NCBI GenBank assembly: GCA_963727035.1 | Contig: CAVSEY010000029.1 | Coordinates: 248,001-312,000 of the forward strand | Length of the DNA: 64,000 bases | DNA from: Rhodoblastus sp963727035 | GTDB taxonomy: Bacteria > Pseudomonadota > Alphaproteobacteria > Rhizobiales > Beijerinckiaceae | Direction of reading: 5' to 3' | Shown here: one piece after another, positions 49,521 through 58,087 of the stretch | Layout of the letters: every line of letters starts with the position of its first letter | How positions within the stretch are numbered: the stretch's first letter is position 1 | The notes under the pieces: model-generated | Told to the model about the DNA's origin: nothing | Database searches by the model: none | The model's input: only the letters and a program-made list of their open reading frames with translations | Position numbers and translations under genes: made by a program

Positions 49521-52174
49521 TCACTCCCCGTCGAAGGCCCCCCGGTCGATGCCGCCCCCCACCAAAATCTGGCGTTTTCCGGCATGGTTGGCGGGGCCGA
49601 CGACGCCTTCCTTCTCCATGCGCTCGACCAGACTCGCCGCCTTGTTGTAGCCGATCGACAGCCGGCGCTGGACATAAGATGTCGAGCATTTCTTGTCGCG
49701 CAGCACGATCGACACCGCGCGGTCGTAGAGGTCGCCGCCTTCGTCGTCGCCATTGAAGGAGGCGGCGTCGGCTTCCTCGTCGTCCTGCTCGTCCTCCACC
49801 GTCACCGAGTTCGAGATATTCCGGCTGGCCCTGCATCTTCAGATGCGCCACCACCTTCTCCACCTCGACATCGGAGACGAACGGCCCATGCACGCGGGAA
49901 ATCCGCCCGCCGCCCTGCATGTAAAGCATGTCGCCCTGGCCCAGCAGCTGTTCCGCGCCCATCTCGCCCAGGATCGTGCGGCTGTCGATCTTGGAGGTCA
50001 CCTGGAACGAGATGCGGGTCGGGAAATTGGCCTTGATCGTGCCGGTGATGACATCGACCGAGGGGCGCTGGGTCGCCATGATCAGGTGGATGCCGGCGGC
50101 GCGCGCCATCTGCGCCAGGCGCTGGATCGCGCCTTCGATCTCCTTGCCGGCGACCATCATCAGGTCGGCCATTTCATCGACGATGACCACGATATAGGGC
50201 AGGACCGAGAGGTCCATCTGCTCCTGCTCGTAGATCGCCTCGCCGGTCTCGCGGTCGAAGCCGGTCTGCACCGTGCGCGAGATGATCTCGCCCTTTTCCC
50301 TGGCCTCGGTCACGCGGGCGTTGAAACCGTCGATGTTGCGCACGCCGAGCTTGGACATTTTCTTGTAGCGGTCCTCCATCTCGCGCACCGCCCATTTGAG
50401 GGCGACGACCGCCTTTTTGGGGTCGGTGACGACGGGGGTCAGCAGGTGCGGGACGCCGTCATAGACGGACAGCTCGAGCATTTTGGGATCGACCATGATC
50501 AGGCGGCAGTCCTGGGGCTTGAGCCGGTAGAGCAGCGACAGGATCATGGTGTTGATGGCGACCGACTTGCCCGAACCGGTGGTGCCGGCGACGAGCAGAT
50601 GCGGCATTTTGGCGAGATCGACGATGACCGGCTCGCCGCCGATGGTCTTGCCGAGCGCGATGGCGAGCTTGTGGCGGGTCTCGACGAAATCGGGCGAGGC
50701 GAGCAGCTCGCGCAAAAAAACGGTCTCGCGGCGCGGGTTGGGCAGTTCGACGCCGATGGCGTTGCGCCCCGGCACCACCGCAACGCGGGCCGAAATCGCC
50801 GACATCGACCGCGCAATGTCGTCCGCCAGCCCGATCACCCGCGACGACTTGATCCCCGGCGCAGGCTCGAATTCGTACAAGGTGACGACAGGGCCGGGAT
50901 GGGCGTTGAGCACGTCGCCGCGCACGCCGAAATCCTCAAGAGTTTTTTCCAGCGAGTCGGCGTTGACTTCGAGTTCGTCCTCCGGCTGGCCTTCCTCGTG
51001 GCGAAGCGGCGGCGGCGCCAGCATGTCGAGCGCGAAAGGCTCATATGCGGCGGCGGGCGCGTCGAGCCTTTCGAGGAAGCCGCCGGCGGGCGTTCTGGCG
51101 CGCTTGACGGCGCGGACGGGCTCGGCGGCCCTGGGCGGCGCCGGCGCGAGGGTGGGCTCGGGCTCCGGCGTCGGCTCGCTCGGCGTCGCGACCGCCTTGA
51201 CCCGAATGCGCATTTTCGCCGGCTTTTCCACGGGCTCGACGGGCGCCGGCGCGACGGGCGCCGCGGGGGCGGGCGCCGCGGGGCGCGTCGCAAAGCCGCC
51301 GAAGCCGACGCTGAAGCAGAAGCGCGCGCCCATGCTGGCGAAGGCGCCGAAAGCGGGCAGGAGCGCCGGCGCCCTCGCCGGCGCCACCGGCGGCTGGACC
51401 GGCGCTTCGCTCCGGCGGTCGGGCAGCGGGCGGTCGGGCGTGCGGGCGAAGCGCACCCGCGGCTTGGACTTCGCGTTTGCGCCGTCGACCACGTGTTTCA
51501 TGGTGTGCGCCTGGGCGAGGCGGGCCTCCTCCAGGCTGCGGGCGGTTTCTTCGGCCTTGAGCCGGGCTTCTTCCTCGATTCGCCGGGTTTCCTCCTCGGC
51601 GGCGCGGCGCTGGGTCTCCTCCTCGGCCATGCGGCGGGCGATCGAGGATTCCGGCGTGCGGGTGAAGCGGACATGGGGCCGGTCGGCGCGGTAGAATTGC
51701 GCCGCGCCAGCTTCGCTGGTCGTCTCAGTGACGACATCGGACTGGAATTGCGGCAGGGGCTCGGGCTCCGGCGCCCACGCAGATTGGGCGGCCGCGAGAA
51801 TCGCGCGGGATTTCAGGGCCGCTTCGGCTTCAAGCCGGCCGCGTTCGTCCCCGAAGGCGGATGCGATCGGCGCGCGGGACGAAGGGCGCCGCCTTGGCCG
51901 GGGGCGCGAAAATCTCCGGCCGGGCGAAGGCTTGCGGCGGCGCGGCGCCGGGGGCGGGGTCGAGCAGGACCGCGCGGGGCCGGCGGATATAGGGGCGATA
52001 GGGCGAAGGCCCGTCGTCCTCGTCCCATTCCGGCAGGTCGAACTCGCCGTCGATCTGGCGCATCTCCACGCCGTCGAGGCCGAAGGAAGCGCGCTGCGCA
52101 AGAGGCGCCGCTCGGTCGGCGCGCCGGCCCGCGCCGAAGAATCGCGCAAGCCACTGGTCGAGGGTCATCAACAT
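49521..52174 (-). CDS. ftsK: DNA translocase FtsK, two frameshifts
   Basis: Hexameric ATP-driven motor that moves DNA at the division septum and activates XerCD. The motor has Walker A VAGTTGSGKSVAI, Walker B VVIVDEMADLMMVAG, LIMATQRPSVDVITGTIKAN and RISFQVTSKIDSRTILGEMG. A C-terminal gamma winged helix for KOPS reading follows (QRRLSIGYNKAASLVERMEK). The N-terminal 330 residues are a Pro/Ala/Glu-rich linker with repeats such as RFTRTPE/RFARTPD. No transmembrane helices are visible, unlike classical FtsK. Frame changes near 51870 and 49805 are needed. The 3' end is duplicated at 47438-47578. Confidence 0.9.
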
Positions 52175-52446
52175 GAACGCTTCGCCTTGAAATCACTGAA
52201 GCGACGCCCCGGACGAATCCCGGAATTCGACGAGGGCGTCGCAACCGCGACCATGCTATCCGCTGGGTTAACGCCACGTTTCAAAGGCGATGGATTCGCG
52301 GTCGTCCACAGGCGGGATTTGCGGCGTCCCGCGCTGCTTGTCGGATTCAGACGGGGATGTGGATAATCGGTAACTTGCCCCGCGCGCCGGCTTGGCCGAT
52401 CCTGCCCGGGAGAGGCGCGACGGACGCGGTCGAGGGCTGGAACGGG

Positions 52447-53898
52447 ATGAGGCGGGCGGAGCGGCGCCGGGGCTGGCGGAGATTCCTTGGCTGGCGGCGC
52501 CTGGGCTGGCGGCGGCTGTTCGGGGCCACCGCCTTCAAGCTGGCCATCGCCTATTTCGTCATCGTCGGCCTCGGCTTCACTCTGGTGATCGAGCGGGTCG
52601 GCGAGAATATCCGCGACCTGATCAACGACCAGACCCGCCAGACCATCAACGCCGAGATCAAGGGGCTGGCAGATCAATATGAGGCCGGCGGCCTGACCCA
52701 GCTCGTCACGGTGGTGGAGCGCCGCTCGCGCGCGCCGGGGGCCTCGATCTATCTGGTCGCCGCGCCCAACGGCGTCGCCGTCGCCGGCAATGTGCTGCAG
52801 CTGCCGGCCGGCGTGCTCGACCAGAAGACGGCGGTCGAAATCGACTATGAACGCCTCGGCGAGCCCAATGTCGAGCGCCGCGCCATCGCCCGTGTATTCA
52901 CCTTGCCGGGCAATTTCCGCCTGCTGATCGGCCACGATCTCGAAGACCGCGAACGGCTGCGCCATATTCTCAATTCGGCTTTGTTCACGTCGCTGCTGTG
53001 GCTGCTGGGCATCGCGACTTTCGGCGGCCTGTTCGTCGCGCGGCGTCTGTTGCAGCGGGTGGACGCGATGAGGGCCAAGGCCGCGATTTTTCTGCAGGGC
53101 GATCTGACCGGCCGCCTGCCGCTCTCGGGCGCCGACGACGAACTCGACCGGCTGGCGCGCAATCTCAACGCCATGCTCGACCGGATCGCCCGCCTGATGG
53201 AGGGGATCAGGCAGGTTTCCGACAATATCGCCCACGACCTGCGCACGCCCCTGACGCGGCTGCGCAACAATGCCGAACAGGCCCTCCAGCTCGAAACCGG
53301 CGAAGAAGGCGCCCGCGCCGCTCTGGAGCAGGTGATCGAGGAGGCCGACGGGCTGATCCGCATCTTCAACGCCCTGCTGATGATCGCGCGGGCCGAATCG
53401 CAAGCCTCGCGCGAAAATTTCGGCGATCTCGACGCCGCCGAACTGGCGCGCGACATGGCCGAGCTTTACGAGCCTGCGGCGGAAGAAGCGGGGATCGCCT
53501 TGCGGGTCGAGGCGCCGGCGCCGGCGCCGATCCACGGCCAGCGCGAATTGATCGGCCTGGCCCTGGCCAATCTGATCGACAACGCCCTCAAATATGGCGC
53601 GCCCGAGGTTCCGGGCGAGTCGACGGAGGTTTCCGTGACAGCCGAACAGGTCGGCGATCGGATCGAAATTGGGGTCGGCGATCATGGGCCGGGCATACCC
53701 GCGCCGGAGCGCGAGCGGGTGCTGGAGCGTTTCGTGCGGCTGGAGACCTCGCGCAGCCGGCCCGGCTCTGGCCTCGGCCTGTCGCTCGCCGCCGCCGTCG
53801 CCCATCTCCATGACGGCGTGTTGCGCGTCGAGGACAATGCGCCGGGCCTGCGCGTCGTCATGTCGCTGCCGCGCCGCAGCGAGAAAGGCGTTTCATGA
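52447..53898 (+). CDS. Sensor histidine kinase without adjacent regulator
   Basis: A 483-residue inner-membrane kinase: basic N-terminus, TM1 at about 30-48 (KLAIAYFVIVGLGFTLVI), a periplasmic part of about 125 residues, TM2 at about 180-200 (LLWLLGIATFGGLFVA), HAMP, the H-box NIAHDLRTPLTRLRNN with His263, N-box NLIDNALKYG, GDHGPGIP and GSGLGLSLAAAVA. It resembles EnvZ/PhoR-type kinases of OmpR partners, but no response regulator flanks it in the window, so its partner is unlinked. Its stop overlaps the glnE start by four bases. Confidence 0.88.
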   Translation: MRRAERRRGWRRFLGWRRLGWRRLFGATAFKLAIAYFVIVGLGFTLVIERVGENIRDLINDQTRQTINAEIKGLADQYEAGGLTQLVTVVERRSRAPGASIYLVAAPNGVAVAGNVLQLPAGVLDQKTAVEIDYERLGEPNVERRAIARVFTLPGNFRLLIGHDLEDRERLRHILNSALFTSLLWLLGIATFGGLFVARRLLQRVDAMRAKAAIFLQGDLTGRLPLSGADDELDRLARNLNAMLDRIARLMEGIRQVSDNIAHDLRTPLTRLRNNAEQALQLETGEEGARAALEQVIEEADGLIRIFNALLMIARAESQASRENFGDLDAAELARDMAELYEPAAEEAGIALRVEAPAPAPIHGQRELIGLALANLIDNALKYGAPEVPGESTEVSVTAEQVGDRIEIGVGDHGPGIPAPERERVLERFVRLETSRSRPGSGLGLSLAAAVAHLHDGVLRVEDNAPGLRVVMSLPRRSEKGVS

Positions 53899-56822
53899 CG
53901 ACCAGCGCGCCGTCCACTCCCCGCCCGGCGAAGCTCGGCGCCGCCCGCGCGCGGGTCGCCGAATTTCTCGGGCAGGCGGGCGAGGAAACCGCCGCCGCCT
54001 TGCGCGCCTTGCCGGACTGGGCGAAGCTCGAAGAGGTTCTGGTCGGGATCGCCGACCAATCGCCCTTTTTATGGGGGCTGGCGCGGCGCGACCCGGCCCG
54101 GCTGCTGCGCATCCGCCACAAAAAGCCCGACGAGGCGCTCGAAGCCGCCTTGCGCGGCCTTGCCGGCTGTCACGCGCCCGATTGCGCGGAGGCCCAAGCC
54201 ATGAGCCTGTTGCGCCGGGCGAAGCGGGACGTGGCGCTGATCGTCGCCCTGGCCGATCTCCTGGGGGAATATGACGTGGTCGCGGCGACCAGGGCCTTGT
54301 CGCGGGCGGCGGACCGTTTCGTCGTCGCCGCCTTGCGCGTCGCCCTGCGCCTTTCCGCCGAAAAGCTCGCGCTCGTCGATCCGCGCGAGCCCGAGCGCGA
54401 TTGTGGCCTCGTCATTCTCGCCCTTGGGAAACATGGCGCGGAGGAGCTGAATTATTCCTCCGATGTCGATCTCGTCGTCTTCTACGACCTGCGCTCGCCT
54501 GTCCTCGCCGCCGGGCCGGGGGCCAAGGCCAATTCCCTGCGCCTGACCCAGCATTTGGTGAAACTGTTGCAGGAGCGCACCGGCGACGGCTATGTCCTGC
54601 GCGTCGATCTGCGCCTGCGCCCGGACCCCGGCTCGACCGCGCCCGCCGTCTCGCTCGACGCGGCGCGGCATTATTACGAGACGCTGGGCCAGAACTGGGA
54701 GCGCGCCGCCATGATCAAGGCGCGCCCGGTGGCGGGCGATCTCGCGCTGGGCTTCGATTTCCTCGATGAAATGGCCGCCTTCATCTGGCGCAAATATTTC
54801 GATTACGCGACCATCGCCGACATTCATGCGATGAAGCGCCAGATCCACGCCGCCAAGGGTCATGCCGAGATCGCCGTCGCCGGCCATGACATGAAACTCG
54901 GGCGCGGCGGCATCCGCGAGATCGAATTTTTCGTCCAGACCCAGCAACTGATCTTTGGCGGCCGCCGCAAGCAATTGCGCGGCTCCCGCACGCTCGACAT
55001 GCTGCGCCAGCTTGCCGCCGACGCGTGGATCACGCCGCGCGCCGCCGAGGACATGAGCGCCGCCTATCTCTACCTGCGCGCGGTCGAGCACCGGCTGCAA
55101 ATGGTGGACGACCAGCAGACCCAGCGCCTGCCCGAGGACGACGCGAGCTTGAAAAATTTCGCGCGCTTTTGCGGCTACGCCGGGACTGCCGGCTTCTCCC
55201 GTGACCTGCTGCGCCATTTCCATGCGGTGGAAAGGCATTATGCGCGGCTGTTCGAACATGCGCCGGGGCTCGATTCGCGCGCCGGCAACCTGGTCTTCAC
55301 CGGCGCCGCCGACGACCCGGAAACGCTGGAAACCTTGCGCGACATGGGCTTCCGCGATCCGGCCCTTGCCGCGGAAACCGTGCGCGGCTGGCATTTCGGG
55401 CGCCGTCCGGCGGTGCGCAGCCCCCGCGCCCGCGAGGCGCTGACGGAACTGGTCCCGGCGCTGCTCGAAGCCTTTTCAAGGTCGGGCGACGCCAATTCCG
55501 GCCTCGCCGCGCTCGACGCCGCGCTGGCGCTCATGCCGGCGGCGACGGAACTGTTCGCCTTGCTCAAATCGCATGAGGCGATGCTGGAGCTTTTCGCCGA
55601 CATTCTCGGCGGCGCGCCGCGCCTCGCGCAAGTGATCGCCCAATCGCCCCATGTGCTCGACGCCGCCATCGACCGGGGCGTGGCCGCCGCGCCGATGGAG
55701 GTCGGCGATTTTTCCGCGCGCCTCGCGCCTTTCCGCGACGCGGATTCGGGTTTCGAGGTCTTCCTCGACGCCGCCCGCGATTTCGCCCGCGAAGAGAATT
55801 TCATGATCGGCCTGCGCCTTTTCGCCGGGCTGATCGAGCCGGATCAGGCGGCGCGGGCTTTTTCGGCGCTGGCCGAAGCGATGATCCGCGCCTGTCTGGC
55901 GCGGGTGGAAAAGCACTTCGCCGCCGAACATGGCGTCGTCGTCGGCGGGCGCTGCGTCGTGCTGGGCGTCGGCAAGCTGGGCTCCCGCGAGCTGACCGCG
56001 ACCTCCGACCTCGATCTGGTGCTGCTCTACGATTTCGATGACGACCGTCCCGAATCCGAGGGCGGCAGGCCGCTGCCCGCCACGCTCTATTACACGCGGC
56101 TGACCCAGCGCCTGATCGCGGCGCTGACGGCGCCGACGCGGCGCGGCAAGCTTTATGACGTCGACATGCGGCTGCGGCCTTCCGGCCGGCAGGGGCCGCT
56201 GGCGACGCAATATGCCTCCTTCCGCGCCTACCAGGCCGACGACGCCGAAATCTGGGAACATATGGCGCTGACCCGCGCCCGTCCGGTCGCCGGCGCCGAA
56301 AGCCTCGCCGCCGAAGCCATGCTGACCATCGAGGACAATCTTTTCCGCCCGCGCGATCGCGCCGAACTGGCGCAGGCGGCGCGCGACATGCGCGTCCTGA
56401 TCGCGAAGGAAAAGGGCGAGGACGATCCCTGGAATCTGAAACTCGCGTCAGGCGGCCTGCTCGACGTCGAATTCATCGCGCAATACCTTGCGCTGGGCTA
56501 TGGCGCCGACTTTTTGGGCCTGCGCCAGACCGCGACGGCGGATATTCTTGCCGAAGCCGGAAAGGCCGGAATTCTCGACGCCGAAACCACGGAATTCCTG
56601 CTCAACGCGCTGGCGCTCTACACCAAGGTGACGCAATGGCTGCGGCTGGCGCTGGGCGAGAGCGCCGACCCACGCCAAGCCGCCGACCCGCGCCACGCCG
56701 CCCAAGGCGTGAAACGCCGCATCGCCGCCGCCGCCGGCCTGCCGGATTTCGGTTTTCTGGAACGCGAACTGGCCGAGACGCGGAAGGGGGTGCGGCGGGT
56801 TTTTGCGCGCATCCTGGTCTGA
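53895..56822 (+). CDS. glnE: Bifunctional glutamine synthetase adenylyltransferase/adenylyl-removing enzyme
   Basis: Controls glutamine synthetase by adding and removing AMP in response to PII and glutamine. The 975-residue protein has two nucleotidyltransferase domains with G-S/x-D-x-D-type motifs: LNYSSDVDLVVFYD (Asp190, Asp192; N-terminal, AMP removal) and TATSDLDLVLLYDFDDD (about 704-713; AMP addition), each preceded by a GKxG motif (ILALGKHGAEEL and LGVGKLGSREL). Other marks: DLRLRPDPGSTAPAVSL, GGIREIEFFVQTQQL, MRLRPSGRQGPLATQ and GGLLDVEFIAQYLAL. It is coupled to the kinase gene upstream. Its last 30 codons are duplicated downstream at 57382. Confidence 0.96.
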   Translation: MTTSAPSTPRPAKLGAARARVAEFLGQAGEETAAALRALPDWAKLEEVLVGIADQSPFLWGLARRDPARLLRIRHKKPDEALEAALRGLAGCHAPDCAEAQAMSLLRRAKRDVALIVALADLLGEYDVVAATRALSRAADRFVVAALRVALRLSAEKLALVDPREPERDCGLVILALGKHGAEELNYSSDVDLVVFYDLRSPVLAAGPGAKANSLRLTQHLVKLLQERTGDGYVLRVDLRLRPDPGSTAPAVSLDAARHYYETLGQNWERAAMIKARPVAGDLALGFDFLDEMAAFIWRKYFDYATIADIHAMKRQIHAAKGHAEIAVAGHDMKLGRGGIREIEFFVQTQQLIFGGRRKQLRGSRTLDMLRQLAADAWITPRAAEDMSAAYLYLRAVEHRLQMVDDQQTQRLPEDDASLKNFARFCGYAGTAGFSRDLLRHFHAVERHYARLFEHAPGLDSRAGNLVFTGAADDPETLETLRDMGFRDPALAAETVRGWHFGRRPAVRSPRAREALTELVPALLEAFSRSGDANSGLAALDAALALMPAATELFALLKSHEAMLELFADILGGAPRLAQVIAQSPHVLDAAIDRGVAAAPMEVGDFSARLAPFRDADSGFEVFLDAARDFAREENFMIGLRLFAGLIEPDQAARAFSALAEAMIRACLARVEKHFAAEHGVVVGGRCVVLGVGKLGSRELTATSDLDLVLLYDFDDDRPESEGGRPLPATLYYTRLTQRLIAALTAPTRRGKLYDVDMRLRPSGRQGPLATQYASFRAYQADDAEIWEHMALTRARPVAGAESLAAEAMLTIEDNLFRPRDRAELAQAARDMRVLIAKEKGEDDPWNLKLASGGLLDVEFIAQYLALGYGADFLGLRQTATADILAEAGKAGILDAETTEFLLNALALYTKVTQWLRLALGESADPRQAADPRHAAQGVKRRIAAAAGLPDFGFLERELAETRKGVRRVFARILV

Positions 56823-56909
56823 CTAAGGCGGCGCGAACTTTTGGGTTCGAACGGGTATCCTGTTCAGCAGCGACGTGAGGCTTCTCGGCAGCTCCAGATA
56901 GCGAAATCG
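56734..56909. repeat. Direct repeat copy 1: glnE 3' end plus 3' end of a convergent small gene
   Basis: This 176-base segment recurs at 57382-57557 with about 10 mismatches. It holds the last glnE codons and, on the minus strand, the last 28 codons of the small gene complete at 57471-57755 (from RFRYLELPRSLTSLLNRIPV to the stop at 56823-56825). Here that small gene is only a remnant. Confidence 0.85.
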
Positions 56910-56968
56910 GCGTTGCGCTGACAGCGCGCGAATTCCTCAATTCCGGGCCGCCGCAGCCCCGTCCTTCG

Positions 56969-57361
56969 CTAAGCCGCCATCGCCTTCTTGGCGGCAAAAG
57001 CCAAAAAGCCCGAGCGCGAAAAGCCGTTGGCGGCGGCATAGGCGTCCACGTTCGCCAAAACATCCTCGGGCAGGGTGACGTTGATCCGCACCGACTTGAT
57101 CGTCTCCGGCGGGGCGGCGACTAGAATGGCGACGCCGTCGCGATTTTGCGCCTCAGTCATGATGGCTTCGAGGGACGACGGCTCGGGGATGGCGATTCCA
57201 TCTTCAGCCATGCCCTCAAGGTGCAGGGCCAAGGCTTCGGCGGCCATGTCGCGCGCCTCGTCGAGCGTCGCGCCGGCCGTGACGCAACCGGGAAGATCGG
57301 GAAAGCTGACGCCGAAATCGCTGTCGGCGTCCTTGTGGATCAAAGCGATATATTGCCGCAT
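56969..57361 (-). CDS. hicB: HicB-family antitoxin (orphan)
   Basis: A 130-residue HicB: RNase H-like N-terminal domain (MRQYIALIHKDADSDFGVSF, PDLPGCVTAGATLDEARDMA) and a C-terminal ribbon-helix-helix (IKSVRINVTLPEDVLANVDA, YAAANGFSRSGFLAFAAKKA). HicB normally pairs with an upstream mRNA-interferase gene hicA. None is present: the bases upstream on this strand are the second copy of the glnE 3' end. It may be a solitary regulator or the survivor of a lost pair. Confidence 0.88.
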   Translation of the reverse strand: MRQYIALIHKDADSDFGVSFPDLPGCVTAGATLDEARDMAAEALALHLEGMAEDGIAIPEPSSLEAIMTEAQNRDGVAILVAAPPETIKSVRINVTLPEDVLANVDAYAAANGFSRSGFLAFAAKKAMAA

Positions 57362-57381
57362 CGTCGCATCTCAATTTGATC

Positions 57382-57557
57382 CCGGCCTGCCCGATTTCGC
57401 CCTTCTGGAACGCGAACTGGCCGAGACGCGGAAGGGGGCGCCGCGGGTTTTTGCGCGCATCCTGGCCTGACTAGGCCGGCGCGAACTTTTGGGTTCGAAC
57501 GGGTATCCTGTTCAGCAGCGACGTGAGGCTTCTCGGCAGCTCCAGGTAGCGAAATCG
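57382..57557. repeat. Direct repeat copy 2: truncated glnE 3' end plus small-gene 3' end
   Basis: Second copy of the segment at 56734-56909. On the plus strand it encodes a detached GlnE C-terminus (LLERELAETRKGAPRVFARI, then stop) with five amino-acid changes; on the minus strand it is the 3' end of the intact small gene. It begins about 20 bases upstream of hicB. Confidence 0.85.
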
Positions 57558-57755
57558 CGAAAGATCGAAGCAATTCGACTCGTCATGTTCGACGAGGAAG
57601 ACTCCGACGCCGGTCTCTCCCGTGTTCCACTGGACGCCGAGGCCGATCGTCGCGACGGTATAGACGGCGCCCTTATCGATATGCGCGTGGGGGCCGAGCC
57701 CCGACGCGTCGATGCAGACGATTTTCGTTCCTGATGTCGTGTGCGGCGAGATCAT
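57471..57755 (-). CDS. Small hypothetical protein, KGxxYTV and FRYLELP motifs
   Basis: A 94-residue protein, MISPHTTSGTKIVCIDASGL at the start, then HIDKGAVYTVATIGLGVQWN and a C-terminus FRYLELPRSLTSLLNRIPV. The layout (Cys-Asp, KGxxYTV, acidic segment, FRYLxLP) resembles small conserved proteins found in prophages and accessory regions; I cannot name the family. ATG 57755 follows GGTGGGAG; a GTG at 57767 is the alternative. Its 3' end also occurs as a remnant at 56823-56909. Confidence 0.6.
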   Translation of the reverse strand: MISPHTTSGTKIVCIDASGLGPHAHIDKGAVYTVATIGLGVQWNTGETGVGVFLVEHDESNCFDLSRFRYLELPRSLTSLLNRIPVRTQKFAPA

Positions 57756-58087
57756 GACTTCTCCCACCTTCTGATAACAAGTATCCGCTTCCCGGTTGTC
57801 GGCAATCGACCTCCGTGGCGGCGCGACCTCAGGCGATGTTCTCTCCCGTCTGGCTTTTTGTTCCCCGTAGGGTGAAGCGATTACACCGCCGAGGTTAACT
57901 CGTTTCTAAAATAACGCAAAGTCGGCGATTTCGTTTCAATCGCAATGCCGAAAATGGAGCCCTCGCGGGCCAAAAAAAGCGGCCCGTCGCCTGTGACGGA
58001 TGGCGAATGGCGCCGCATTTTCGCGAGGCGTATAAAGGCGCGACGAAACCGCGCCTTGCGCGGAAAATCTGGACGCTGGAAGCCCGA
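57756..58087. other. Intergenic region upstream of methylmalonyl-CoA mutase
   Basis: About 330 bases without a supported gene. A hairpin with arms CGGGCC (57967-57972) and GGCCCG (57982-57987) lies 100 bases before the mutase start; it has an A-rich loop and no T-tract, so its role is unclear. The mutase promoter must be in this region. Confidence 0.45.

Noticed and set aside
56840..56870. tRNA-like GGGTTCGAAC segment, repeated at about 57490
   Set aside because: It is part of the coding sequence for RIPVRTQKF on the minus strand; no acceptor, D or anticodon arms can be drawn around it.
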